Source of the DNA: Halanaerobiales bacterium
Lineage (GTDB): Bacteria > Bacillota > Halanaerobiia > Halanaerobiales > DTU029
Length of the DNA stretch: 38,506 nt
Direction of reading: 5' to 3'
NCBI GenBank assembly: GCA_022360715.1
Contig: JAKSCG010000092.1
Location: forward strand, 1-38,506
The notes beneath the pieces are model-generated. The model did no database searches, was not told the origin of the DNA, and saw only the letters and a program-made list of their open reading frames with translations. Made by a program: the position numbers and the translations under genes. Shown here piece by piece: positions 27,385 to 35,584 of the stretch; the stretch's first letter is position 1; each line of letters starts with the position of its first letter.

Positions 27385-29214
27385 ATGAAACAGATCGAAG
27401 AACAGTTACAACAACTACCTCCGAAACCCGGGGTTTATCTAATGAAAGATGAACTGGGGGAGATAATCTATGTCGGCAAAGCTAAGTCCCTGCGCAACCG
27501 GGTCAGATCGTATTTTCGCAAAGGAAATAATACTTATAAGACCCGGGTTATGGCTGAGCATATCGCTGACTTTGATTCGATAGTAACCGATACTGAGGTT
27601 GAAGCCTTTATTCTGGAAGCCAATTTAATAAAAAAGCATAATCCCGTTTTTAATATTAGATTAAAGGATGATAAGAGCTATCCCTATATCAAGATAACCA
27701 GCAATGAAGATTTTCCCCGGATCTTTAAAACCAGGGTAGTAAAGAATGATGGGGCCAGGTATTATGGGCCGTTTACTGATGTAAATAGTATCTATAAAAC
27801 AATTAATCTTTTAAAGGATCTGTTTTCCTTGCGAAGCTGTAAAAAGAATTTGTTGGTTGGTAAACCGGAAAACAGACCCTGTTTAAATTACCATATCGGA
27901 AAATGTGTGGGACCCTGTATTGCTGCCATTGACAGTAGGGCTTACCATCAATTGGTCGACCAGGTCAGCCTCTTTCTCTCCGGGCAGCATGAGCAACTGC
28001 TGAAGAAGGTAGAAAGGGAGATGTATCAGGCTGCTCAGCAAAAGAATTTTGAGAAGGCGGCCCGCTTGCGTGATTCAATCCGTGCTTTTAAGAGTATATC
28101 GACTCAACAAAAGGTAATGTCCGGTAAGAACATCGATCAGGATGTCATTGCCCTGGCCATTGATCAGGAGGACAATACCTGTGGACAGATCTTGATGATT
28201 AGAAATGGACGGTTGATCGGACAGGATTATTATTTAATTGAGGGTTCTAAAGACGAAACTAAAGCTGGAATCATGGAGTCGTTCCTTCAACAGTACTACG
28301 ATCAAGCAATTCAGCTCCCTGATCAAATATTACTGGAAAATAGGATTGAACAGACCGAACTGCTGGAGATGTGGTTAAAAGGGAAGCGGGGTAAGAAAGT
28401 TGAAATATTAGTGCCAGAAAGGGGCGAAAAGAAAAGATTAGTCGAGATGGCCGGTCGAAATGCCTGGGAAAACCTGAAGAAAGAACTGATCCGGCAGAAA
28501 TATCAAGATACCAGGACGGTTAAGGCGGTAATTGAACTTGGCGAGTATTTGAATCTGGACCGGAAACCCGAGCAGATTGAGGGTTTTGATATCTCCAATA
28601 TTCAAGGTAGTGATCCGGTGGCATCAATGGTCGTCTTTAAGGGGGGACTTCCTTCCAAACAGGATTACCGCCGCTTTAAAATAAAAACAGTTGAAGGACC
28701 AAATGATTTTGCGATGATGCAGGAAGTAGTAGAGCGGCACTATCGACGGATCATCCAGGAAAAAGGCAAGTTACCGGATTTAATATTAATTGATGGTGGT
28801 AAAGGACAGTTAAGTGCTGCTTTTGAGATCCTCAGCAGTCTGGGACTAACTGAGTTGCCGATTATTGGCCTGGCTAAGAAAGAGGAGGAGATTTTTCTCC
28901 CGGGGAAAAGCGAGCCGGTTATTATCCCTAAAAATTCTCCGGCCCTGCATCTGCTCCAGCGAATAAGGGATGAAGCCCACCGTTTTGCTCTTAGCTATCA
29001 CCGTAAGCTCCGTTCCCGTCGCCTGACATATACCATGCTTGATCATATCCCGGGCGTGGGTCCGATCAGGAGACAGGCTTTATTACAGCATTTTGGTTCC
29101 CTGGGAGCGATAAAGAAGGCTAATATCGGCAAGCTGAAGGAAGTCGAGGGAATTAGTTCCAAGACAGCCCGCATTATTTATGACTTTTTACGTGAGAATT
29201 TAAGACCGTATTAA
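27385..29214 (+). CDS. uvrC: excinuclease ABC subunit C, UvrC
   Basis: 609 residues, normal length. N-terminal GIY-YIG nuclease (GVYLMKDELGEIIYVGKAKS, from about residue 16) makes the 3' cut. A Cys-rich patch (CKKNLL to CVGPCIAA) and UVR motif (NFEKAARLRDSI, about 215-226) bind UvrB. The RNase H-like domain (EGFDISNIQGSDPVASMVVF) makes the 5' cut. C-terminal helix-hairpin-helix motifs (HIPGVGPIRRQAL, VEGISSKTARIIYDFL) are present. It completes the UvrABC set, split here from uvrBA by the S41/GH31 region. Downstream 29215-29372 has no gene and no clear terminator. Confidence 0.98.
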   Translation: MKQIEEQLQQLPPKPGVYLMKDELGEIIYVGKAKSLRNRVRSYFRKGNNTYKTRVMAEHIADFDSIVTDTEVEAFILEANLIKKHNPVFNIRLKDDKSYPYIKITSNEDFPRIFKTRVVKNDGARYYGPFTDVNSIYKTINLLKDLFSLRSCKKNLLVGKPENRPCLNYHIGKCVGPCIAAIDSRAYHQLVDQVSLFLSGQHEQLLKKVEREMYQAAQQKNFEKAARLRDSIRAFKSISTQQKVMSGKNIDQDVIALAIDQEDNTCGQILMIRNGRLIGQDYYLIEGSKDETKAGIMESFLQQYYDQAIQLPDQILLENRIEQTELLEMWLKGKRGKKVEILVPERGEKKRLVEMAGRNAWENLKKELIRQKYQDTRTVKAVIELGEYLNLDRKPEQIEGFDISNIQGSDPVASMVVFKGGLPSKQDYRRFKIKTVEGPNDFAMMQEVVERHYRRIIQEKGKLPDLILIDGGKGQLSAAFEILSSLGLTELPIIGLAKKEEEIFLPGKSEPVIIPKNSPALHLLQRIRDEAHRFALSYHRKLRSRRLTYTMLDHIPGVGPIRRQALLQHFGSLGAIKKANIGKLKEVEGISSKTARIIYDFLRENLRPY

Positions 29215-29372
29215 ACACCCTTTGCCTAATTAAAGAAGACAAAAACCACATTGGTATCGATATTTCCCGTGATTCTCTATGCCCCCTGATTAAGTTAAGA
29301 TAACCAATACCTCGTCATCAGCAATATCTTTACAAGGTTTAACTGAATTGCAAATGGTGGGAGGTCAAACAA

Positions 29373-30587
29373 TTAGTCAATTAATTTTGAGCCTGTACGC
29401 ATATATTCTACCATTTCTTCAGCCGTCATCTTTTCTAGGCCAAAGGTTTTTAAATCATAGCCATTTTCACAGTAGTCAGTTTCCATCATAATGTTAGAAA
29501 GATTTGTCATTGCATCGATAACTGGAGTTTTAACTTGTACAACGCTTGCAAAACTGATAGCAGCACTGCAACCAACCGGTACATCTTCTGTGATATATCT
29601 AGAATCCATAGTGAAACGTGCTCCTTTGGGTGCAGGCAACCAAGTATTTTGATCTAGAGGTTCACTAAACGGAAGGCGGAAATCTTCCCCGAACATCATT
29701 TGACCAATAAGACCCATACGAGACTGTAGCACATCTTCTTCAATATGACACATGTCTACGCCAAAAGCCTTAGCAATAGCAAGTTGGTCTAAATAGAAAG
29801 CATACTGTACACGACCTACACTTGGTGAAACACCATGAGCATAGATGTCATAAAATGCATCGCGAGAACCAACATGGGGAATGATACCCCAGTTCTCAAT
29901 AGTTCCTGCATTTAATACCACAGCAGGAACATGCAATAGAACGTTTACATTAGAAAGACCAATATCCAATACAGTATCACCTTGAATCAGAGTTGTCGCA
30001 TCTAATGCAGGAATTTCTTCTTTAATAGCCAGATAAGCATTAAAATCGCTAGAAGGTAGAGTATCAACTCTAATTTCATTTTCACGGTACATTACATTAA
30101 CGACATCTGTTTCTGTTTCCATGTTGTTATATTCGGTCAACCTTGCACCATAAACCAACGATGAATAACCCGAAATAATAACTTTGGTATCTAGTCCTTT
30201 TTCTCTCATGATACGGCGAAGTATTAAACTCCCAAAGTTGTCAGGGAAAATGCTGACAGTTTGCCCGTCTTCCAGTAGAGGTGCAAGTTCGTTAAATACT
30301 GCTTCAAAACCTTGTGCTTGTACAGAAATCAAAATATGATCTGCACCTGTTACAGCCTCTTTCATATCATATGTAACCATGTCTAAAACAGCTGTGCCAT
30401 TCCTTTTAAAATTTTCATGGTTCTTCTCAATTCCTTCAAAACGAATACGTCGGCTGTTCAAAATGCCTTTAACTTTATTATTGAATCTTGTAAACTCGTA
30501 CATTCTGACTTCTGCGCCACCAAGCTTACAGTCAGCAGCCAATGCGTGGGCACCATTCCCTGCACCAATAATAGTAATAATTGCCAT
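29373..30587 (-). CDS. NAD/NADP octopine/nopaline dehydrogenase family protein
   Basis: The N-terminal Rossmann fold has IIGAGNGAHALAAD. The C-terminal opine-dehydrogenase domain has NVLLHVPAVVLNAG, with the expected catalytic His (about 219), and SRYITEDVPVG. 404 residues. The family reductively joins an amino acid and a 2-oxo acid, or does the reverse, with NAD(P)H. It is transcribed away from the XRE-cupin regulator and is a distant paralogue of the protein at 35585. AGGAGG-like site and ATG at 30587 are clear. Promoter at 30761-30733 on this strand. Substrates are unknown; known relatives make octopine, nopaline, alanopine or staphylopine-type opines. Confidence 0.88.
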   Translation of the reverse strand: MAIITIIGAGNGAHALAADCKLGGAEVRMYEFTRFNNKVKGILNSRRIRFEGIEKNHENFKRNGTAVLDMVTYDMKEAVTGADHILISVQAQGFEAVFNELAPLLEDGQTVSIFPDNFGSLILRRIMREKGLDTKVIISGYSSLVYGARLTEYNNMETETDVVNVMYRENEIRVDTLPSSDFNAYLAIKEEIPALDATTLIQGDTVLDIGLSNVNVLLHVPAVVLNAGTIENWGIIPHVGSRDAFYDIYAHGVSPSVGRVQYAFYLDQLAIAKAFGVDMCHIEEDVLQSRMGLIGQMMFGEDFRLPFSEPLDQNTWLPAPKGARFTMDSRYITEDVPVGCSAAISFASVVQVKTPVIDAMTNLSNIMMETDYCENGYDLKTFGLEKMTAEEMVEYMRTGSKLID

Positions 30588-30689
30588 ATAATATCCTCCT
30601 TTTAATCAAAAATTGCACCATTTTTCTGACAAAGATACCATAGTAACGCTTTGGCATTGCTCTTTGCAGATCAAATATGAATAAACCGA

Positions 30690-30711
30690 TTTGTTCGCAA
30701 TATAGAACAAA
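30690..30711 (-). promoter_or_regulatory. inverted repeat TTTGTTC-N8-GAACAAA in the leader of the minus-strand opine dehydrogenase
   Basis: Perfect 7-base arms at 30690-30696 and 30705-30711. The site lies just downstream of the predicted minus-strand start, a position suiting repression. It is part of the 488-base divergent gap 30588-31075. Confidence 0.5.
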
Positions 30712-30732
30712 CGTATGATATAATGCATTGTA

Positions 30733-30761
30733 AGTGTATATGAATTATTCTATTTTGTCAA
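30733..30761 (-). promoter_or_regulatory. promoter of the minus-strand opine dehydrogenase gene
   Basis: Read on the minus strand: TTGACA (30761-30756), 17 bases, TACACT (30738-30733). Confidence 0.65.
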
Positions 30762-30991
30762 TACCCAATTTACATAGAGTTTCCCCAAAACTTAAACTAC
30801 CAATCAAATAAAAAGCTTAACATATCAGCAAGCCAGGCAATTTGAGTTGTGGTGGGATTTTAAATTTAATATTTTATTTATAGAACTTTGAAAACATGGC
30901 TATAAACCAATTGCAATTATTAAAAATAGTTGCATAACTACCCAGATACCTCTTTGTTGATAGTCTGATAAAACTTAAGTTATTTTTTATG

Positions 30992-31020
30992 TTGACTACA
31001 AATATTTTATGGTGTATCCT
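30992..31020 (+). promoter_or_regulatory. promoter of the XRE-cupin regulator gene
   Basis: TTGACT (30992-30997), 17 bases, TATCCT (31015-31020). The transcript would start near 31027, directly at the palindrome 31030-31047. Confidence 0.6.
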
Positions 31021-31029
31021 ATGATATAG

Positions 31030-31047
31030 TGATGTATTGGTACATCA
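31030..31047 (+). promoter_or_regulatory. palindromic operator TGATGTATTGGTACATCA
   Basis: Seven-base perfect arms around TTGG, at about +3 to +20 of the XRE-cupin promoter. It probably serves autorepression. It differs from the inverted repeat at 30690, so one regulator may not bind both. Confidence 0.55.
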
Positions 31048-31075
31048 AAAATGATAAACAAGAGGTAACATTAAT

Positions 31076-31624
31076 ATGAATGAGTATTCTGTTATTGGTA
31101 AAAAACTAAAAAACATCCGAAATAAGAGGGGTCTAAGCCTGAGCGAGGTTGCTTCCATGACAGGGGTAAGTAAAACTATGCTCAGCCAAATAGAGCGCTC
31201 GGAATCAATTCCGACAATTGCTATTGTCTGGAAAATTGCAAATGGACTAAAAATTAAATTTGAAACGCTATTGGAAAACACAAACAAACTATATAATGTA
31301 AAAAGTATAGATGATATAACTCCGCTGACGGATGATGACGAACGTATTCTAATCTACTGTATTTTCCCGTTTTCACCGTTAAGTGGATTTGAGCTTTTTT
31401 ATGGTATACTCAAACCAGGATGCAATTATGTATCCGAAAACCACCAAAATAGTTGTACTGAATATTTATCGGTTTCCCAAGGCGAGATCGATTTAGTAAT
31501 CGGTACAACTACCTACAATATCAAAGCGGGTAGCGCTATTGCATTCGATGCAACAGAAGACCACAGGTATATATGTAAGGGCAAAGACGATGCGATTATA
31601 CACTTCTTAGTCAGCTATGAGTAG
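31076..31624 (+). CDS. XRE-family regulator with C-terminal cupin domain
   Basis: 182 residues. The helix-turn-helix (about 8-62) reads LSLSEVASMTGVSKTMLSQIE; the cupin (about 105-180) has CTEYLSVSQGEIDLVIG and IKAGSAIAFDATEDHRY. This architecture is common among regulators of amino-acid, polyamine and sulfur metabolism, where the cupin senses a small molecule. It stands between the divergent opine dehydrogenase and the operon beginning at 31981, so it is the best candidate controller of the module. The effector may be the opine or an amino acid, which is inference. Confidence 0.9.
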   Translation: MNEYSVIGKKLKNIRNKRGLSLSEVASMTGVSKTMLSQIERSESIPTIAIVWKIANGLKIKFETLLENTNKLYNVKSIDDITPLTDDDERILIYCIFPFSPLSGFELFYGILKPGCNYVSENHQNSCTEYLSVSQGEIDLVIGTTTYNIKAGSAIAFDATEDHRYICKGKDDAIIHFLVSYE

Positions 31625-31744
31625 AGCCTCACAACAGTAGTTAGTTCCAAAGTCATTTCGTTATATCATACGAGTTCATTTGGTGACTGTCTAGGCAAAA
31701 CATATAACTGCCTTATTGGAAAATGTGCTAGAGTAAAATAATTG

Positions 31745-31773
31745 TTGACTTTTTTTTATTTATATGATATTTT
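31745..31773 (+). promoter_or_regulatory. candidate promoter for the desulfidase-racemase-transporter-opine dehydrogenase operon
   Basis: TTGACT (31745-31750), 17 bases, TATTTT (31768-31773). The gap 31625-31980 also contains a T10-plus run near 31797-31806 and the palindrome ACTATATAGT near 31842. No other gene is seen in it. Confidence 0.45.
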
Positions 31774-31980
31774 GTAGACAGAGAATTAAGAAGAATTTTT
31801 TTTTTGCATCACTAATCCTTAATAACGAACATAAGTCCACTATATAGTAAGATGAGGATAGTGAGGTATTGCATATCACCAGAAAACATTTTTACAGTGT
31901 TATACTGTGAAGTAGTGTTGAGGATCGATGTGGCAATTGCCGTTGAGATTAATATATCAGAGAGTGAGGGAAGAATTATT

Positions 31981-33306
31981 ATGGAAAAAAATCAATTTGT
32001 GAAAATTTTGGAAACTGAGCTTATTCCAGCGTTAGGATGCACCGAACCGGTAGCGTTTGCTCTTAATGGAGCTACAGCACGCAAATATGCACCCGGTAAA
32101 ATTAAGCGTATTACTATGGTGGGCTCTGGTCTTATGGTAATTGGCGTACAATCGGTAGGGATTCCAAATACTGGAGGTAAACGCGGTGGCTTCCTATCAA
32201 CAGTTCTAGGCATCACTGCTGGATGCGTTGATTTAGATATGGAAGTGCTCAACAATGTAACGGAAGCGGACGTGAAAGCCGCAGAAGAGCTTATAGAGAA
32301 GTTCATAGCGGAGAAAAGAATTTCTATTGATATGGTTAGTCCAGCTCCTTCGATTTATTTGAAAACGACACTGGAAACTGATCAACATACAGTTACTGTT
32401 AGTATGTGGAGTGAGCATAATGGTATCAAATATATCGAAAAGGACGGCAAAGTACTGTTTGGTAGTCGTGAAGAAGAAACAGCAGCACTAGAAGCTGAGA
32501 AAAAACACCATTTGGACTCTTCATTCCTCTCAGTGAAAAGTATTTACGATTTTTGTACAAATTGCGAAATCAGCGATCTAACACATATTAAAAAAGCTAT
32601 GAAATTAACTAAAGTTCTCTGTAAAGATGGAATAGATAACCCATTCGGATTACAAGTTGCTCGTACAATAAAAGAAAATATCGAAAAGGGGGTAATCGCC
32701 AATGATGAGATTGAATACATCTGTATGTGGACTATCGCTGGTTTAGATGCACGTATGGGCGGCAGTGATTACCCTGCTATGAGTAACACTGGAAGTGGCA
32801 ATCAGGGTATCCTTTCGAGTATGGCACCTATGGCGGCCGGTGAATACCTTAATTGTAGCGAGGAAGAAATTATGCGTGCCGTGGCGTTTTCAAATTTAAT
32901 GAACATTTATTTGGATTATAAATCTAACGAATATGCACACTTGTCTCCAATGTGCTATTGCTGCGGTGTAGCAACTGCTGCTGCAGCTAGTGGCGTGGCT
33001 TATCTACATGGTTGCACTGTAGAACAAATCTCAGATACCGTGCGTTCTTCGTTGGGCAACATGGCGGGTGCTATCTGTGATGGCGCAAAACCAAGCTGTG
33101 CTTATAGATCGTACACAGGTCTGGTTGGTGCTTTACATGCAATGTTAATGGCTGAAAAAGGCCTTAGTTCCAGCAGTATTGAGGGAATCGTGAATGATAC
33201 GGTAGAGGGAACTATCGAGAATATCTATCAACTTCAAAAACAATGTATGTCATCTACAGATGAATTCGTGTGCCGAGTTAAAAAGATGCAAGGTACTCTG
33301 TGCTAA
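31981..33306 (+). CDS. L-cysteine desulfidase / serine dehydratase alpha-like protein (CyuA/YhaM family)
   Basis: 441 residues from ATG 31981, with GAGGGA just upstream; the frame is open further 5' but the family starts here. PALGCTEPVA (Cys20), CYCCGVATAAAASG (Cys325-328) and ICDGAKPSC (Cys366, Cys373) are the conserved Cys positions that hold the iron-sulfur cluster in the Methanocaldococcus cysteine desulfidase. SNTGSGNQG is the other signature. The family turns L-cysteine into pyruvate, ammonia and sulfide; some relatives may act on other amino acids. Next to opine dehydrogenases it could supply pyruvate or consume the amino acid released from an opine. First gene of the plus-strand operon. 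Confidence 0.88.
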   Translation: MEKNQFVKILETELIPALGCTEPVAFALNGATARKYAPGKIKRITMVGSGLMVIGVQSVGIPNTGGKRGGFLSTVLGITAGCVDLDMEVLNNVTEADVKAAEELIEKFIAEKRISIDMVSPAPSIYLKTTLETDQHTVTVSMWSEHNGIKYIEKDGKVLFGSREEETAALEAEKKHHLDSSFLSVKSIYDFCTNCEISDLTHIKKAMKLTKVLCKDGIDNPFGLQVARTIKENIEKGVIANDEIEYICMWTIAGLDARMGGSDYPAMSNTGSGNQGILSSMAPMAAGEYLNCSEEEIMRAVAFSNLMNIYLDYKSNEYAHLSPMCYCCGVATAAAASGVAYLHGCTVEQISDTVRSSLGNMAGAICDGAKPSCAYRSYTGLVGALHAMLMAEKGLSSSSIEGIVNDTVEGTIENIYQLQKQCMSSTDEFVCRVKKMQGTLC

Positions 33307-33390
33307 GGTAAATTATCTGGCTGGTATTAAGAGTTAAGAATGTAGCACAGTACTTTCTAAAAATATAAAAACAAAAGGAAGAAATATAAA

Positions 33391-34182
33391 ATGAAAAAAA
33401 AACTGGAAGGCAGAAGATATGGTTTTTTAGACAACACAAATAATGGCGGCTTAATTCGTATGAAAGATAATCAACAAGTGGCCGGTTACTCGGTAGGAAT
33501 AGTATATATCGAAAATGTACACTACCCCATGTTACCGGGAAATGTTGTTAATGCGTATACTTACGATTTTCCAGTGCGTATGAAAGCAGTACCTAATATT
33601 AGTAATGAAAGAGTATTTTCTGGAGATCCGACTATTCTTGATGATGTAATTGCAACGGCAAAACACATGGTGGATAAAGAGGGAGTTAGGGCAATTTGTT
33701 CTGCTTGTGGGTTTTTTGGTAATTTCCATAAAGAAGTTGCTAAAGAACTAGATGTACCCGTAGCATTATCTAGTTTGGTTCAACTACCCTGGATAAGGTC
33801 TTTGTTAAAGCCGGGACAAAAAATAGGAATACTCACTGCCAATAAATCCATGTTTACTCCCGAATTACTAAGGAGCTGCTGTGTAGAAGACCATATTGAT
33901 TTAATAGTAAAAGACATGATGAATGCACAGCAATTTTCTGCCATCGTTGAAGACAGGGGTTATTTTGATAACAAAAAGGTACAAGAAGAAGTTGTGTCTG
34001 CTGCATGTGAATTATTTGAAAATGGTGATGATATAGGTGCAATATTACTTGAGTGTAGTGATATGCCTCCTTATGCAGCAGCAATACAGGAAGCTACTCA
34101 AGTACCCGTTTTTGATTTTATAACACTGATTAAATGGCTGCATCATGCTACAACACAAAGACCTTACAGTGGTTGGATATAG
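33391..34182 (+). CDS. aspartate/glutamate racemase-family protein
   Basis: 263 residues with a two-domain racemase fold. Two candidate catalytic cysteines are visible: ICSACGFFG (Cys103 or Cys106) and LLECSDMPPY (Cys222). PVALSSLVQLPW and GQKIGILTANKSMF fit the family. Members include aspartate, glutamate and hydantoin racemases and maleate isomerases, so the precise reaction is open. Placed between the desulfidase-like and transporter genes, it may set the stereochemistry of the amino acid used in opine metabolism. AAGGAAG precedes ATG 33391. It is not related to the DapF-like histidine racemase CntK of staphylopine synthesis. Confidence 0.8.
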   Translation: MKKKLEGRRYGFLDNTNNGGLIRMKDNQQVAGYSVGIVYIENVHYPMLPGNVVNAYTYDFPVRMKAVPNISNERVFSGDPTILDDVIATAKHMVDKEGVRAICSACGFFGNFHKEVAKELDVPVALSSLVQLPWIRSLLKPGQKIGILTANKSMFTPELLRSCCVEDHIDLIVKDMMNAQQFSAIVEDRGYFDNKKVQEEVVSAACELFENGDDIGAILLECSDMPPYAAAIQEATQVPVFDFITLIKWLHHATTQRPYSGWI

Positions 34183-34346
34183 TTTGACATGGGAAACTTA
34201 ATATCACACCAAATTGATCAAATCTTGATCTGTTAATGAGTTTATAACTCTTTTGCTGTTTGGGATGAGTTGTTTTGATAGATACTTTTTCCAAAAACAA
34301 CTAAGAGATATAAAAAAATATTATATTTTTAAGGGAGGAAAGAAAT

Positions 34347-35495
34347 TTGAAAGAGACATTATCGAAATCATCTATTAACTGGAAAACAGTATTGTTGATG
34401 GGTTTTGCGTATGCATCTTTGAACATTGGTTCAGGGTTTTCATCTGGTCAGGTCCCACTCCAAAATTTTGTTTCCGGCGGAGGAATGTGGACTATTATAA
34501 CACCTTTTTTTCCAATTATCGTTATTACCATTTTTACAGCGTGGGCTTTTAACACAGGACGTATACAATCTTTTGATAACCCAAGTGAGGGTTTTGAATT
34601 TTATTGTGGTAAAACAGGTGCCAAAATACTGGACGTCTTCACCCTGATTGTACTTGGTGTAATGACAACATCTATGTACGCTGGTTCTGGTGCCGCGATA
34701 AACCAATATTTTGGTTTGCCGGTGTATGTAGGTGCAACCTTTTTAGGTGCAGTTACTGTTGTTGTTGTATGTATGGGACTGGAAAGAGTTAAAGATGTAC
34801 TAGGCTTTATAGGGATTGCTTTAGTTGCATTTATAGTTATTACCAGTATCAATTCATTTATAACTGCGGATGTAGGTATCATGGAAGCACAGAAAAACAT
34901 TCCACAGTACGTAGCAGAAGGTAAGGTTATACAGCCGGGGTTATTTGGATTTAAAAATCCTTTTGTATCACCTTTTTACTATCTTGGATGCTGTATAATA
35001 ACATCGTTTCCGTTTGTAATAGCGCTAGGCAAAAAAAATATCAAGAGTACAAAGGAAGCAATTGCCAGCGGTCTCTCGGCAGGTTTCTTTTTCTCACTTG
35101 CTATCCTCTTGATTTCGTATACGATCGCACTAAATATTGATTATATTGTTGCAAATGGTGTTCAAGTACCTATGCTGACAGCAATTAGCAAAAACATGCC
35201 TGTATTGGCTTTTATATTCACAATAGTTATCATATGTTCAATCTTCACAACTGTAACTGGATTTTTATGGTCTTTTGCAAGAAGATTTGCTGAAGATAAA
35301 ACTACAAAGCAAAGAACTATTGTTATAGCTATTACACTTATCGGAGTATTTACAGGCTCAATAATACCATTCAATAAATTTGTCAGTGTGGTATATCCTG
35401 CTTCGGGTGTTGGTGGAATAGTACTATTTATATATATGTTAATTCACCACATACGTTATTTATTCAAACGTTCTAAAATAGAAGCCAAGGCTTGA
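34347..35495 (+). CDS. YkvI-family membrane transporter (APC-like)
   Basis: 382 residues, about ten hydrophobic segments, TTG start behind GGGAGG (34333-34338). Opening FAYASLNIGSGFSSGQ has the Gly-rich broken first helix typical of amino-acid-polyamine-cation superfamily carriers. The whole resembles Bacillus YkvI-type proteins, whose substrates are poorly known. It is inside the opine operon, so it probably imports or exports the amino acid or opine. There is no binding protein, so transport would be ion-coupled. C-terminal tail is basic. Confidence 0.8.
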   Translation: MKETLSKSSINWKTVLLMGFAYASLNIGSGFSSGQVPLQNFVSGGGMWTIITPFFPIIVITIFTAWAFNTGRIQSFDNPSEGFEFYCGKTGAKILDVFTLIVLGVMTTSMYAGSGAAINQYFGLPVYVGATFLGAVTVVVVCMGLERVKDVLGFIGIALVAFIVITSINSFITADVGIMEAQKNIPQYVAEGKVIQPGLFGFKNPFVSPFYYLGCCIITSFPFVIALGKKNIKSTKEAIASGLSAGFFFSLAILLISYTIALNIDYIVANGVQVPMLTAISKNMPVLAFIFTIVIICSIFTTVTGFLWSFARRFAEDKTTKQRTIVIAITLIGVFTGSIIPFNKFVSVVYPASGVGGIVLFIYMLIHHIRYLFKRSKIEAKA

Positions 35496-35584
35496 TTTGT
35501 CTGAAAGGATAGTATCAAATCTGTGTGACGGTATTGTAAAGCTATAATAATCAAAACAGATTACAATAAGTTGGAGGAATTTTT

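Noticed and set aside
31852..31980. Longer N-terminus for the desulfidase-like protein
   Set aside because: The family begins near MEKNQFVKILETELIPALGC; GAGGGA and ATG 31981 fit; the upstream stretch has no conserved content.
34237..34260. GAGTT-TAT-AACTC hairpin followed by TTTTGCTGTTT as a terminator
   Set aside because: A 5-base stem with low GC and a broken T-run is too weak; the operon probably continues into the transporter gene.
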